Position numbers and translations under genes: made by a program
The notes under the pieces: model-generated
Databases searched by the model: none
Seen by the model: only the letters and a program-made list of their open reading frames with translations
Told to the model about the DNA's origin: nothing
In this document: in pieces, positions 44,601 through 56,459 of the stretch
Position numbering within the stretch: the stretch's first letter is position 1
How the letters are laid out: each line of letters begins with the position of its first letter
Assembly (NCBI GenBank): GCA_903632075.3
Contig: CAHIKZ030000025.1
Coordinates: 936,501-1,000,500, forward strand
Length of the DNA stretch: 64,000 bases
Reading direction: 5' to 3'
From: Acanthosepion pharaonis
Lineage: Eukaryota; Mollusca; Cephalopoda; Sepiida; Sepiidae

Positions 44601-45389
44601 TTCCTCTTTGCTCTTTTTTCCTTCCTTCCTTCCTTCCTTCCTTCCTTCCTTCCTTCCTTCCTTCCTTCCTTCAGTCCGTCCGTCCGTCCGTCTTTCTTTC
44701 TTTCTTTCTTTCTTTCTTTTTTTCTCTTTTTCTTTCTTTCTTATTCCTTTCTCTTTCATTTTTCATCTTTTCTTTCGTTTTACATTTTCGTTTTTTTCTT
44801 TCCTTCTTTTTCTCTTTCTTTCCCATTTTCTTTTTTCTTTTTCTTTTTTATTTCGTTCTTTATCTCTTTTCATTTCATCCTTCTTCACATTTTCTCTTCT
44901 TTTGTTTTCCGCCATTTTCCCCTATTGACTTCTGATCCCTATTTTTTTTTTCTAAATTTCTTTCAATATATTTTTATAATTATACTTTCTGTGATGCTTT
45001 TTCTATTCTTTTTTCCTTTCTTTTTTCTTTCTTTTTTTCTTACTTTTTTCTTTCTTCTTTCTTTCCTTTCTTTTTCTTTACTCTTTCCCATCATTTTTAA
45101 CTCAGTTCTTTTTCATCTTTTACTTTTTTTTTTCCTTCTCCGTCTTTTCCTTCCCTTTCTTTCTAACTTTTTTCGCTTTTCTCTTTTTTCGTTCAGTTTT
45201 TATTTCCGCCTTCCAACGAATTTGGTTCAGTGGCAAAACATAAACCTCGAGAGCACCAGGCCTGAATTTAACTTCCGCTACCTGTTCGGTGACTCTCCTT
45301 ATTCACCAAAGAGCAGACGAACTGATACAAACCAGAGTCAGAGGATAACGACTCAATAAAATAAGCGAAAAGAATGAATGAATGAATGA

Positions 45390-45440
<51 letters not shown>

Positions 45441-45663
45441 CTTCCATCTCTCTGTCTGCCTGCCCATCTATCTACCTTTCTATCTTAATCCCTTCATATC
45501 TATCTATCTATCTAAATCCCTTCGTATTTATCTATCTATCTATTTATCTGTCTGCCTGTCCATCTATCTATCTTTCTTTCAATCTTAATCCCTTTATATC
45601 TATCTATCTATCTATCTATCTAAATCCCTTCATATCTATCTATCTGTCAATCTATCGTCTCTC

Positions 45664-45764
<101 letters not shown>

Positions 45765-45765
45765 A

Positions 45766-45935
45766 AGTGTAGGAGAACGAACAGTAAGATTACAGCGTTC
45801 AAAACATTAATTTAAAAATAGTCCTCAATACACAAAGTAGAGCCGTAAATATTTATTTATTTATTATGCAGTGTTACATTAGAACATGCACATATCCACT
45901 ACAAAATTGTACATTTTGTTTCAACGATAAAAAAT
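45766..45935 (+). repeat. GTGCTCAATAC family repeat, diverged
   Basis: Follows (TA)n and precedes (TA)n. CTCAATACACAAAGTAGAGC, ATTTATTTATTATGCAG and CATTTTGTTTCAACGA match the order of the copies at 8,290 and 22,677. Confidence 0.6.
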
Positions 45936-45939
45936 GACA

Positions 45940-46008
<69 letters not shown>

Positions 46009-46079
46009 AATACTTTCAAATCTATCTATCTTAATCTCTTCAGATCTATATATCTGTCTATCTATCTAAAATCCCTTCA

Positions 46080-46133
<54 letters not shown>

Positions 46134-46651
46134 AATGTCTGTCTATATTTCCCTATCCGTGGTTCTCTCTCTCTCTCCTTTCTTTCGCTCTTTCTCAATT
46201 CATTTTCCAGTTTCCCCTTTTTTATTTCCCCTCTTTACACAATTCTCTTTCCCACGCTCCCCGAATTTTCCTGCTTTCTCTTATGTTTGTTTGCCTTTCT
46301 CACCTTCTTTTTACGTTTTTTTCTGTCTAGCTCTCTCTCTCTTTCTCTCTCTCGTTTTCTTCCCAATCTCTAGCTTTCCGTTCTTTGCAGCTCTCTCTTT
46401 TTGATGTTTTCCCGCTCTTTCCTTCTGTTTTCTCGTTTTCAGCACTCTCCTTCTAACACTCTTTCCCTCATTCTCTCTTTCAACATCTACCTTCCAGTTT
46501 GAATGTCTGTATTCCTATATCTGTGTTTTCTCTCTCTCTCTCTCTATCTATTAGTCTACCTATCTTTCCTTTCCCCCCCTCTTTCTTTCACTGTTTAATT
46601 CCCAGTTTACCCCTTTTGTTGTTTCCATCTTTCGACACCTCTCTTTCGTAC

Positions 46652-46701
<50 letters not shown>

Positions 46702-47129
46702 CTTTCTTTTCCTCTCTACCCCTTTTTTGTTTCCATCTTTCCACGCCTCTCTTTCGTAATCTATCTATCTATCTATCCTTTCTTTTCCTCTATACCCCTT
46801 TTTTGTTTCCATCTTTCCACACCTCTCTTTCTCATTCTCTAAGACCTTTCACGCTTTCTTTTTTGATGTTTTGCTTTTCTGCCTCTCTTTATACAATTTC
46901 TCTTTCAACCCCCCCTTCTCACATTCTTGCTCTCCCTTTCCTTTACATCTCTCTCTCTCTCTTTTATACTTCCCCCTCTTTCTTTACTTTTATATCTTCT
47001 CGTTTTCAGTACTTTTCTCTCTCTCTCTTCTCTCTCTAACACTGTCTCCCTCCTTCTCTCTTTCACGATTTATCTATCTATCTATCTATCAAATTTTTTC
47101 CTTCTTTCTTTCTGAGTCTTTCTTTCTTA

Positions 47130-47610
47130 TCTTTCTTCTCTTTGCCTTTATTTTTCTTCTTATTTTCTCTGGTCATCTTCTTCATATCGACATCTATTCT
47201 CTGCTCCATATGGCTTTTCACAACAGTCCACCTCTCCTCCACCCAGATACACACCGACGAAGAAAAAAAAGAGCCACTTTATTTATTTTTCTTATTATTT
47301 TTAGAGTCTACGAGCATAAAAATGTGGGTGGGGGGAGTTAAGAACAAAGTTAAAAGACTGAAAGACCTGCGCAGACCGGAAAGTGTCCTATGTTTTATTA
47401 TTACTTATAAGACACCCTACCAGCCCCTATCCCCAGCAACAGAACCATGACAGACTCTGTCGTCTCCGATAGATTAAAATGTCGTTATCATTTTATGAGT
47501 ACGACAATCAACTATCAAATGTATTAGAAACTTGCCTAGTACTTTTGAGAAGAGTTACACCAAAATATCCCATTACCCTCATCCAAAGACTTTCTCGATG
47601 TAGACAAAAT
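47130..47610. other. No recognisable element
   Basis: Gradual change from pyrimidine-rich to mixed sequence; short frames only. Nothing supported. Confidence 0.35.
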
Positions 47611-47611
47611 A

Positions 47612-47650
47612 TGAGGTTGTTCGGAAAGTAATTACAGTTAACCAGAAGAT
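47612..47650. repeat. Mariner-like terminal motif
   Basis: AGGTTGTTCGGAAAGTAATT next to a TA dinucleotide resembles the start of mariner inverted repeats. No partner end or transposase was found, so it may be a relic. Confidence 0.3.
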
Positions 47651-47814
47651 ATATAAAAACAAAGCTAAATTAAATTTATTTAAAATATATCTATAAAAAA
47701 TGCAATTAATTTCATTTTCAACGACTACAGACCAACCGGATGGTAAACTTTCAATTTCACGTTTACAGAAATCTGGGTTTTCCCCTGAAAAAAAGGTTTC
47801 AAAGACTTCCTCAA

Positions 47815-47866
47815 GGACACATGTCACAGTGGATAAAGGCGTTGGTTATATCCAGTAACAGGACCC

Positions 47867-47870
<4 letters not shown>
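47815..47870 (+). mobile_element. SINE-3 head, truncated
   Basis: GGACACATGTCACAGTGGAT then AAAGGCGTTGGTTATATCCA and GTAACAGGACCC match the SINE-3 head (complement of 3,555-3,500). A (TA)n tract replaces the rest. Confidence 0.55.
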
Positions 47871-48666
<796 letters not shown>

Positions 48667-48834
48667 TAACTATACTCGTTTTGAAAAACCTTCAATTTTG
48701 ATTTGCCAGTAATCAAATCAATCTCGAAGGAAAAAAAGTTTTAAAAAAGAAAGAGCTAGAAACATGAAAGTCTGCCGAAGCCCAAAGAAAAAACACCGAG
48801 ACGAATAAACAACTAACAAAAAAGTGCTCAATAC

Positions 48835-48947
48835 AACCGTAGAGCAGACCTAGATAAACCTAGTGAGCCAAACAAACCAGCTTTCCCTGACGATCCGCTT
48901 GAGGTGAAACCTGGGTAGGTTTGTCTGGCTCACTAGGTCTATCTATA

Positions 48948-49010
<63 letters not shown>
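48835..49010. repeat. Hairpin with ~22-bp stem plus (TA)n
   Basis: AACCTAGTGAGCCAAACAAACC (48,855-48,880) pairs with GGTTTGTCTGGCTCACTAGG (48,917-48,937). AAGTGCTCAATACA immediately before links it to the GTGCTCAATAC family. (TA)n follows to 49,009. Confidence 0.8.
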
Positions 49011-49012
<2 letters not shown>

Positions 49013-49293
49013 AGACTTAGGAGGTTGGTGAGTCCTAGACCTTTTTAGGACACCTTTGGAAGTGAAAGACCCATATTACTTTTGGGATATCCTTATAGGA
49101 GAAAGAAACTTTTATATGAACCTGAAGCTTTCTGGTTGTGTCAACCTTTTGTTGTGTCACTGCGATTATTGACCAATTCTGCTGAAAGATGGGCAGATAG
49201 GAATATCTTCAACAATCAACCCTAAAATAGTCGTTTGGGGTTTATGTCCCCTGAGATGATCTTACTTGGTCATTAGTCGACTTTTCACTATGT

Positions 49294-49520
49294 ATGGAGG
49301 CGCGTCGCCGAATGGTTAGAACGTTCGCTTTCCGATCATATGGCCCGGGTTCGAATCTCACTATGGTTGATTTGTCATAACTTCTTGATGTAATATGGTC
49401 TGCCGATAGGATACCATAATCTGAGTTGGCCTAAACTTTGCAAGTGAAATTGGGCAGGCGGAATAATTCGGGGCCGTCAATGAAGCACAAAGACACGAGT
49501 CATCGTGACTGAGGGTGTGA
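49294..49520 (+). mobile_element. tRNA-derived SINE (SINE-2)
   Basis: GTCGCCGAATGGTTAGAACG resembles an A box/D arm and GGGTTCGAATCTC is an almost canonical B box, about 40 bases apart. The T stem pairs at only three of five positions, so it is a SINE head, not a tRNA gene. The body (GCAAGTGAAATTGGGCAGGC, GTGAGTGTACCGGCC) is unlike SINE-1. Confidence 0.65.
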
Positions 49521-49721
49521 GTGTACCGGCCTTGTTCAAACTGCTGATCAAGATAGATTATGCGCTTTCTCCTAGAAACAGAAACAGGCCAGCTACTGGT
49601 GGACTCTACGGGTGATTAATAATTACAAATGTGATCTAACAGAAATAGATGTGCTCGGAAACAGGTTGCCAGTCAGTATGTATGTATGCATGTTGATATG
49701 CTTAAAAGGCAGTCAGCTTAC

Positions 49722-49896
49722 CAGAATAGAGTTTCTGGTACTTCAGCATCAGGTACGATATGGTCATGATGAAGGATAATAGGATCCCTAAGGAAAACAA
49801 ACCAAAAAACAAAGGTATAAAGATTGCATCAATAACACACTGCAGAAGATCAACCCGGCAAAATGACTGGGGAAATGTAACTCGAGATCGTTCAAC
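49722..49896 (-). CDS. Candidate host-gene exon encoding a membrane helix
   Basis: On the minus strand TTGTTTTTCTTCAG (acceptor with pyrimidine tract) precedes a 175-bp open segment that ends in TATTCTG|GTAAGC, a near-consensus donor. The peptide starts VERSRVTFPQSFCRVDLLQC and then has about 28 hydrophobic residues (AIFIPLFFGLFSLGILLSF and on) followed by YQKLYSG, so it would place one transmembrane helix. Starting in phase 0 it ends in phase 1. It overlaps no repeat I recognise. I cannot name the protein and see no partner exon in the window. Confidence 0.4.
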
Positions 49897-50039
49897 CTGA
49901 AGAAAAACAATTCGCAATTGTAAAAGAAACTTTGAACAGAATTGTGTTGAACATGAAATACTCAAGAGAGATGTTCGTAAGGGTCTTGATGTTAATTACC
50001 CTTGGACTTTTGTCACATGATTCGATCTAAAGTGTTTTT

Positions 50040-50600
50040 TTTTAAAGCATTCAACCCCAAGCAAGGCGGGAAGCCACTAACACGCAAAGGGTTTCAGAGC
50101 AAGAGCGAGAACAAAGAGGATTGATAGAGGAAATGATGAAGAGACGGTTAGGGGATAGATCAGGGCATCTGGAGACGTCGATTGACGCTACATTTGAATA
50201 GTTGGAGATTATAATTATCAGGAAAACAAGAAATGGGGACGGAGTTCCACAGGCGAGAAGTGCGAGACATGAAGCTATTAGAGTAGAAGAGACGGCTACA
50301 TTTAACAGTTTCGACAGTGAAAGAGTGAGAGAGAGATGCCAGTCTAGTTGAGTGCTTAAATTCATGAAATCTGAGAACCAGCGAAAGCAGCCCACCGGAG
50401 CAGTTACCATGAAAGTATTTGTAAAAAAGACAGAGGGAGGCAACGGCACGTCTGTGAGAGAGCGACTGCAGACGAGATGCCAGATCAGGGCCAATTACAT
50501 TGCATATCCTTCTTTGGATTTTATCAAGGACCTTGAGAAATGTGGTTATCTCTGCCTAAGTAGGACAGGCCACAAAAATGATCACAGACACGACACAAAG
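50040..50600 (-). mobile_element. LINE-B 3' fragment
   Basis: Minus strand carries INPLCSRSCSETLCVL then VASRLAWG at the low end (50,130-50,055), and HLVCSRSLTDVPLPPSVFF and a LWNSVP-like segment higher up, in shifting frames. It matches the other LINE-B tails in order. Confidence 0.65.
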
Positions 50601-50644
50601 TAATTTCAGCAAAATATAAATGTAACAACGTTTGTTTTTGTTTT

Positions 50645-51800
50645 TTTAATGATTTCACCATAATGCCACTAAGATTCAATACGCTACTGAGGGTCGAAGA
50701 GAATGAGAAAACTTGAGTGAGTAGGAACGACAATAAAAGAATAGGTTTCAAGATGACAAAAAAATGATGTTGCATTTAAATTTTTGAAGATTGGAGTTGT
50801 CAGGGAAACAAGAAACCGGCAAGGACCGCAAGAGAAGAAACTATTAGAATAGAACATGCGGTTGCATCTAGCTAGTTCAACAGTAAAACAGTAAGATATA
50901 CTTACCAAGCTGAGAGTATGATTGGATCCATTCAGTCGTAGCACCAAGGTGCAAAAATCATCGGAACAATTGTCATGAAAATATTGGTAAAAAAACAAAA
51001 ACAAAAAACAGGGGTAAACCACGTCACATCAGTTAGGAAGTGACCGAAGAGGAGATGCCAGGTCAGTATTGATTACATTACAGACCCTATCTTGGACTTT
51101 GTGAAGAATCTCGAGATATATAGTAAGAACTTAAACCCGAGAAAGAGCAAAGAGCACTCTCTTGGAGGTTAGCATCAGCCATATTGATGTAAGACAGTGG
51201 TGAGTAAATGAAAGCACTTTCGTTATGGAGGCGTTAAAATTTGCAAGCCATTACTTGAGGAATTTAACTACTGAGGCCCTTTACAATTGGTAACTGCCAA
51301 TTTCAATTTGTGGGACTTGCTACCAAGACAAGAATAAATAGTTGTCTCACCAGCATAAATAACTAGTTTGGAACTGATGACATCAGGGACGGCGTTGATG
51401 AATATAAAAAAATGGATAGAACCTTGGAAGACCACCGGCATTAATGTGAAATAAACTCGAAGCGTTTCTGTTCAACACGACCTTCGTTACACGATTTGTT
51501 AAAAACAAATGGATTAAGCCAAATATTCCTCAAGAGCTACCATAGCCCTTGAGCTTATGAAGAAGATCAGCATGCTAAACACTTTTGAAAACTTTCAAGA
51601 TATTTAAAGACACAATCTAACCTTCACCATTCTTGCAAGAGGCACTCAACATTGCCACATCTACACAAAGGGATGTAAGAACCTAACAAGATTAAAAGCC
51701 TTCCCACTGCCTATATTTGAGAATCCATTGATGTCATTACTCAAAATCGCGTGGCAGGTATCATATATGTCTTATAGATTCTACCATTGATTATTGGTCA
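50645..51800 (-). mobile_element. LINE-B with RT palm remnant
   Basis: From high to low coordinates: HADLLHKLKGYG (about 51,570), PDVISSKLVIYAGETTIYSC (51,395-51,335), an LSFTHH-like segment near 51,200, then the tail CHLETYSF and KFQ/LWNSLP-type blocks (51,050-50,770). This order is the RT palm and C-terminus of a Jockey/CR1-like LINE. The catalytic box normally reads YADD; here it reads YAGE, so both catalytic acids of that box are changed. Many frame breaks. Confidence 0.7.
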
Positions 51801-52100
51801 CAATTTCAGTACACGAAATATTGTGATTTCTGAAGTAAGTTGATTTTTACGGAGCTGTTAGTCCCACGCCCAACCAATTTAGCATCCAGTGTTGTCAAAA
51901 TCTATATGCTATTATTAAGAGTTATGATAAAAGGATATTTTGACCTAAAAAATATTTTTTAATTATTTTAGAATCGTTAAAATTTTTGTTTTAGTGTCTT
52001 GTTTTACCGTGTTGTTTTTCAATGTAGAACCATAAATTTGTATGGTAATTTGCGCGTATTTTTGCTGTGAAAAACACACTGATTTGAAAATTCTTACACA
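51800..52100. other. AT-rich, nothing recognised
   Basis: Stops in all frames and no repeat visible. Confidence 0.35.
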
Positions 52101-52390
52101 AATCAAATAATTGTCGGGTTTTAATGAAACTTTACAAATGAATGAAATTATATATTAAAACTTCCATTTTTAGAAAATTTTGGTAAAATGTATTATTTTT
52201 ACATCTGCTACACACCTAATTATTAAATATTTATGAAATTTTGAAAAATTCTTTTTTGTAGCGCCTAATGTTTCTATTAGTTATAAGGACAAGTCCTACG
52301 AGAATTTAAATCACTCTTCATATTTTTTTCTTTTTGATTTTTTTTTTTTTTTTGTAAAACAGGATTTCCAGTTACCGAAAACTATTGTGT
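52100..52390 (+). repeat. Rep-Z copy
   Basis: AATTGTCGGGTTTTAATGAA, GGTAAAATGTATTATTTTTA, TGAAATTTTGAAAAATTC and GTAAAACAGGATTTCCAG align with the inverse of 33,770-34,060, including the T-run. Non-coding. Confidence 0.65.
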
Positions 52391-52429
52391 TGTTCTACGA
52401 CACATGATCAATAGTCAACTTCTTAAAAG

Positions 52430-53315
52430 GTACATTATTGTTGGCCTTCTTCCGATAAGATTACTGACACAACTTGCTGACTCGCATCCATAGTTAACGT
52501 AACTTCCATTTTGGGATCAAAGATTTTTATAATTGATTTTTTTCTGGAGTATCTCATTTAAATTTTTGAATGGTAAGCTTTGCCTTTGAGTCCATTTGAA
52601 CTCACGATTATTTTTCCGCTGTTCAGCAAATGGTTCAATTAAGTCATTGTATTTTAGTAGGCATCTATTATAAAATTAACCAATCCTAAAAAGGATTCTA
52701 ATTCGTTTTTTATTAGTTGGTATAGATACCTCTAAAATTTTCTTAACTTTGGATCTGGTCCAGTTCCATCTTTTGAAATTTGGTACCCTAAATATGATAT
52801 TGTATCACAAAGTCAAATTAATCACTCATTCTTAACTAGCTTAACACATGTTATGTTTTTTTTTTTTTGTCTTAACTCGTCTTCAGTGCTAGCACTAAGT
52901 CAAATATTATCGTGACGAATAATCATATTACTTATTTCTTCAGTTAACACGCTTACTATTGCTGTCTGAAAAATGTCATTTGCCGTTCTCATTTCAAAAG
53001 TTATTTTCGTCCATCTTAATAATCCTATTGGGTGCTTTTGTGTTAACGTCATTGAATTTATCAGCAATCTGTATTGTTTGCAGGCTGATTTTAAATCATT
53101 TTTGCAAAACATTTCATGCCCGATAATTCATGGATCGCAGTTTCGATACTGAGAATAGGAAAAAACTCCGAGCATATTTTATGATTTACGCCTATTTTAA
53201 AATCCCCGTCTACTTTTTGCCAGACTACAATGGTAGAGACCCATTGTTTGCCACCTGCAGTAACATGCTCCAAAATTTCCTCCTCTACCATTTTCTTTAA
53301 TTTAGTAACTCCCAG
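52430..53315 (-). pseudogene. pol: Second Ty3/gypsy fragment: RT to RNase H start
   Basis: High to low: KKMVEEEILEHVTAGGKQWV (about 53,300-53,240), DGDFKIGVNHKICSEFFP, IETAIHELSGMKCFAK (RT), PIGLLRWTKITF and DIFQTAI (near 53,030-52,960), an IIRHDN segment at 52,905 where YxDD is expected, ISYLGYQISKDGTGPDP (52,800-52,750) and IFDPKMEVTLTMDASQQVVS (52,530-52,470), the RNase H start. The catalytic box appears altered (RHDN). It differs in sequence from the element at 10,948, so it is another lineage. Confidence 0.75.
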
Positions 53316-54092
53316 ACCTATTACCTATCCATCTTTCATCGTATATGTCAGCCAATGCATCGCGAACAATTTGACTAAAATGTGCTGGATTCCCAGCATG
53401 AATGAACCACATTATTCGTATTAGCAGGGGTACATCTTCTAGACAGCTGCTGTAAGAAATGTTGGAGAAAATATGGACCTACCAGACAGTCACCTACAAT
53501 ACCAGCCCATACATTAATCGTAAACTAATTCTCGCGTCTAGCCTGTATTGTACCCTGGGGATTCCGATCCGCCCACACATTTAAATTTGTAAATTTGTTA
53601 TTCCATCTCTTCCACATGTTACCTCATCCGTAAATACGACAGAAGATACAAACAACATATCGGTAGTTTGTGCAATACACCATAGGCAAAATTTCTCCCG
53701 TGGTGAGTGATCAGAGGGCGAAAGACTCCGCATACGTTGCAAATGATAGGAATACAGGAGCTTCTCTTGAAGTAGCTTCTATGCTGTATTATGAGATGTA
53801 CCACATGCTAGGGCAACTTGACGTGTGCTGATATCTGGATCGTCCCCGACAGCGCATAGAATATGTTCTTTGCGGTACGAGCAGATCTCGGTCTTCTTCC
53901 ATCCATAATTTTTGGTGGTACGGATCCTGTTTCATCAACGCAGCGATAAACAGCAGCAAAGGTTGAATGACTCAGCTGCCTTCTGTCTGGAAATGCAATC
54001 TGTTACTACCGTGCAGCCTCGCGTCCATTACCATTCACGTGGCCATATGTAAAAATCATATCTGCCTGCTCACGATATGAATATCCTGCCAT
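53310..54092 (-). pseudogene. DDE transposase pseudogene (DUF4817/DDE_3 type)
   Basis: Minus-strand ATG at 54,092 begins MAGYSYREQADMIFTYGHVN; next come a helix-turn-helix part (HSTFAAVYRCVDETGS), GRRPRSARTAKN, DDPDISTRQVALACGTSHNT, LLYSYHLQRMRSLSPSDHSP, LFVSSVVFTDEVTCG (first catalytic Asp), VWADRNPQGT, INVWAGIVGDCLVGP and WFIHAGNPAHFSQIVRDAL near 53,400. In relatives the last motif reads HDGAPAHF, so the second catalytic Asp is Ala here. Two stops lie after GREAAR, several frames change, and the protein stops at RWIGNRS where the gypsy fragment begins, so the final catalytic Glu is missing. Confidence 0.75.
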
Positions 54093-54284
54093 AGTTAAAC
54101 AAAACACTTCCCAGTTAACTCATTACTACACACGTTAAATGTTGAAGACAGATGAGCCCCAAATGTACACGAATGACAAATGTAACCTAGTCTACGTGGC
54201 AACAAAGCGCTATCTACCGTTGAATTTAAAGATCAAATATAGACAAAATATGGCCCGGAATCCAACAGGATGATAAGTTAAAAA

Positions 54285-54641
54285 AACAAATAGGAAAATT
54301 TTATCAATATAACATGTTTGACTTTCCTTAAAGCTTCGTAAAAGATTAAGGGAAACAGACAAAAAGACAAAACTTTGCTATTTTTTTTATTTTGTTTAGA
54401 TCGATTCTCATTGGTCAGTCATGTATCACATGCATTAAAACCGTAGATAATACTCTATGTATTTTTTACAAACTTACAGACATATAGCATTATCTACGGT
54501 TTCAATGAACATGATACATGACTGACCAATGGGAATTGATCCAAACAAAATTGAAAAGTTTTGTCATTATGTCTATTTTCCTTTGACGAAGCTTTAATAA
54601 AAGTGAAATATTTTAGATTGATAAATGTTTTCCTATTTGTT
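54285..54641. mobile_element. Foldback element, ~170-bp inverted arms
   Basis: Ends AACAAATAGGAAAA / TTTTCCTATTTGTT are complementary. Further in, GACAAAACTTT pairs with AAAGTTTTGTC, and CATTGGTCAGTCATGTATCA with TGATACATGACTGACCAATG. ACCGTAGATAATACTCTATG pairs imperfectly with CATATAGCATTATCTACGGT. Almost the whole 357 bp is arm, with a loop of about 20 bases near 54,465. No coding capacity. Confidence 0.85.
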
Positions 54642-54684
54642 CTTTATCTTTATTGTGTGCGTATGTGTGTGTATATGTGTATGG

Positions 54685-54905
54685 AATCCAGTTAAAAATT
54701 CAACAGATTTAAGTAGTATCACTAAGATCTCAATTCTTTTGCAAAAATAGATTGACACAAACATCGCATCAATTTTGCGCACGTGGTCGAAGTTATACTG
54801 AAGACTAGGATTCCACAGAATTGAAATGATGCCTGTGTGTTTCTACTTTTTCAGAAAATTGAGATCTTAGTGATACTACTTAAATCTATTGCATTTTTAC
54901 CCTGT
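54685..54905. mobile_element. Second foldback, ~60-bp arms
   Basis: AGATTTAAGTAGTATCACTA and AGATCTCAATT (54,705-54,738) pair with AATTGAGATCT and TAGTGATACTACTTAAATCT (54,858-54,888). Outer bases pair with gaps to about 54,688 and 54,905. It lies 45 bp from the previous element. Confidence 0.75.
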
Positions 54906-55215
54906 TTCTGCAAATATATATTCATTTCTGTCATTTTTAGTCAACCATACTTCAACTGCTCCATAAAACATGCGTAAACTTAAGCGAACTTAAACATGGA
55001 GTCATCTGACTAATTCTGGATGGCATGATAAAAAATAATCTAAAATCTGTTTTATACCTGTAACGTTTGTTTTTCAAGAAAACAGAAATTAAGAATTTAA
55101 TAATTTACATTCTTGCAATCAGTTCAGTTATGTGCTATGCGGGATACGTGCGTAGGCGATCATGTATCTTTCGCTACATGAATGACGAGGCTGATTTTCG
55201 CGCAGTAAGTTACCA
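54905..55215. other. No recognisable element
   Basis: Mixed sequence; nothing supported. Confidence 0.35.
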
Positions 55216-55425
55216 ATTCTTTCTGCGGTAGACCAGTTGCCATCCAAGGCTATAGAACACGGTTTATCCTGCTATTTGCTCGTAGCTGGGGGGAGAAGAG
55301 GAGGATTCATACTTTTCCCAAGGTTATTCGCACGTAAGTGAATGTAATGGATTCGACTGGAATTCGAACTCGGCTCTCCGATTTCTCATGCCGCTATCCA
55401 TTACTCCACCGTACCTCCGTATTCT
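55215..55425 (-). mobile_element. SINE-1 copy, minus strand, well preserved
   Basis: Minus strand head GGTGGAGTAATGGATAGCGG (A box) and CGAGTTCGAATTCCAG (B box), then GAATCCATTACATTCACTTA, ACCTTGGGAAAAGTATG, CCCCCCAGCTACGAG and CTTGGATGGCAACTGGTC. This is the clearest minus-strand SINE-1 and mirrors the copy at 55,915. Confidence 0.8.
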
Positions 55426-55844
55426 TATACGTTTTGAATTAAAAAAAAATCAGTGCTCATAGCTTGTTTGCAATGAATGAAATAGAGAAAAATTATAGTT
55501 TAATTTGAATTTAATTGCATTTTTATGTTTTTAAAAAAAATGCCACATTTTGTCTTTGCTCGTTACAGTTTCAATTTTCTTTTAATTAATTAATTTTTAA
55601 TCACTAATTTACATGATGAATGCAACTTGCAATATCTTCATGGAATTTGTTATTCATTTTCTTTTAATGTAACGTTACGGAGCAACGGATTTGCAATGTA
55701 ATGCTGCGGGTACGTTGTTAGGGGGGGCTAGGAACAAAATAACGTCGCAGGATTGTTTTAGCAAAACGTCATTTTCTTAGCTGGGGGAAGCTACATATTG
55801 GAAATGCCAAAATCAAGCTACTTCTTCTATGAGCTGTGACTCTT

Positions 55845-56420
55845 CAGGAGGATTTCGATCGTGGACCACCACAATTTCCTGTACTTTATTGTTCTTAATA
55901 AATTTTGTATTGTGGAGTAATGGATAGCGGCTCGGATTAAAGTAATTGGAGAGCCGAGTTCGAATTCCAGTCGAATCCATTACAGTCACTTACGTGCTAA
56001 TACCCTTGGGAAAGGTATGAACCCTCTTCTCCCCCCAGCTATGGGTAAATAGCAGGACAAACCTGGTTCTATAGCCTTGGATGGCAACTGGTCCACGCGG
56101 AAAGAAATGACACCTAAGTGACTTTTTTTTTTATCTTCCCAAAACCTTATTCCCCAAACCATTCACTCAAATTTTCTAAGTAGGTTATCTTTTTTTCTCT
56201 GTCCCTTTTGCCTTCAGTCTGCCCTGTGGGTGTCAATTTTTCCAAGCACTCTTTTCTTATTTTGTGTCCTTGAAAATCCAACTGCCTCTTCCTGATGTTA
56301 AGTATAAATGTTCTTTTTGTTTCCATTTTCTCTGGAGTTTTGTCGTTACATAATATTCTCAGTATCCTTCTGTAGCACCATATTTCGGTTGGTTGAAGCT
56401 TCTTCTTTATCTGTGATTGG
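55845..56420 (-). mobile_element. LINE-A 3' fragment split by a SINE
   Basis: 55,845-55,912 is the 3' tail (ACCACCACAATTTCCTGTAC, TTCTTAATAAATTTTGTATT); after the SINE it resumes at 56,135 with ATCTTCCCAAAACCTTATTC and continues through CAACTGCCTCTTCCTGATGT and CAGTATCCTTCTGTAGCACC. Decayed coding with stops. Confidence 0.7.
55913..56130 (+). mobile_element. SINE-1 copy, plus strand, inserted in LINE-A
   Basis: GTGGAGTAATGGATAGCGGC (A box) and GCCGAGTTCGAATTCCAG (B box), the body CCTTGGGAAAGGTATGAACC, CCCCCCAGCTATGGGTAAAT and a tail ending near CACCTAAGTGAC with a T-run. It interrupts the LINE-A tail, so it is the younger insertion. Confidence 0.8.
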
Positions 56421-56459
56421 TTGATTTCGTTTGTTTTTTTTCTCTTACAGCATATGGGT

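Noticed and set aside
44391..45359. 322-codon Ser/Phe/Leu-rich frame
   Set aside because: Translation of a pyrimidine-rich simple-repeat region; no complex sequence or conserved motif.
49294..49370. Functional tRNA gene
   Set aside because: The B box is good, but the T stem pairs at only three of five positions and the acceptor does not close; the SINE body follows directly.
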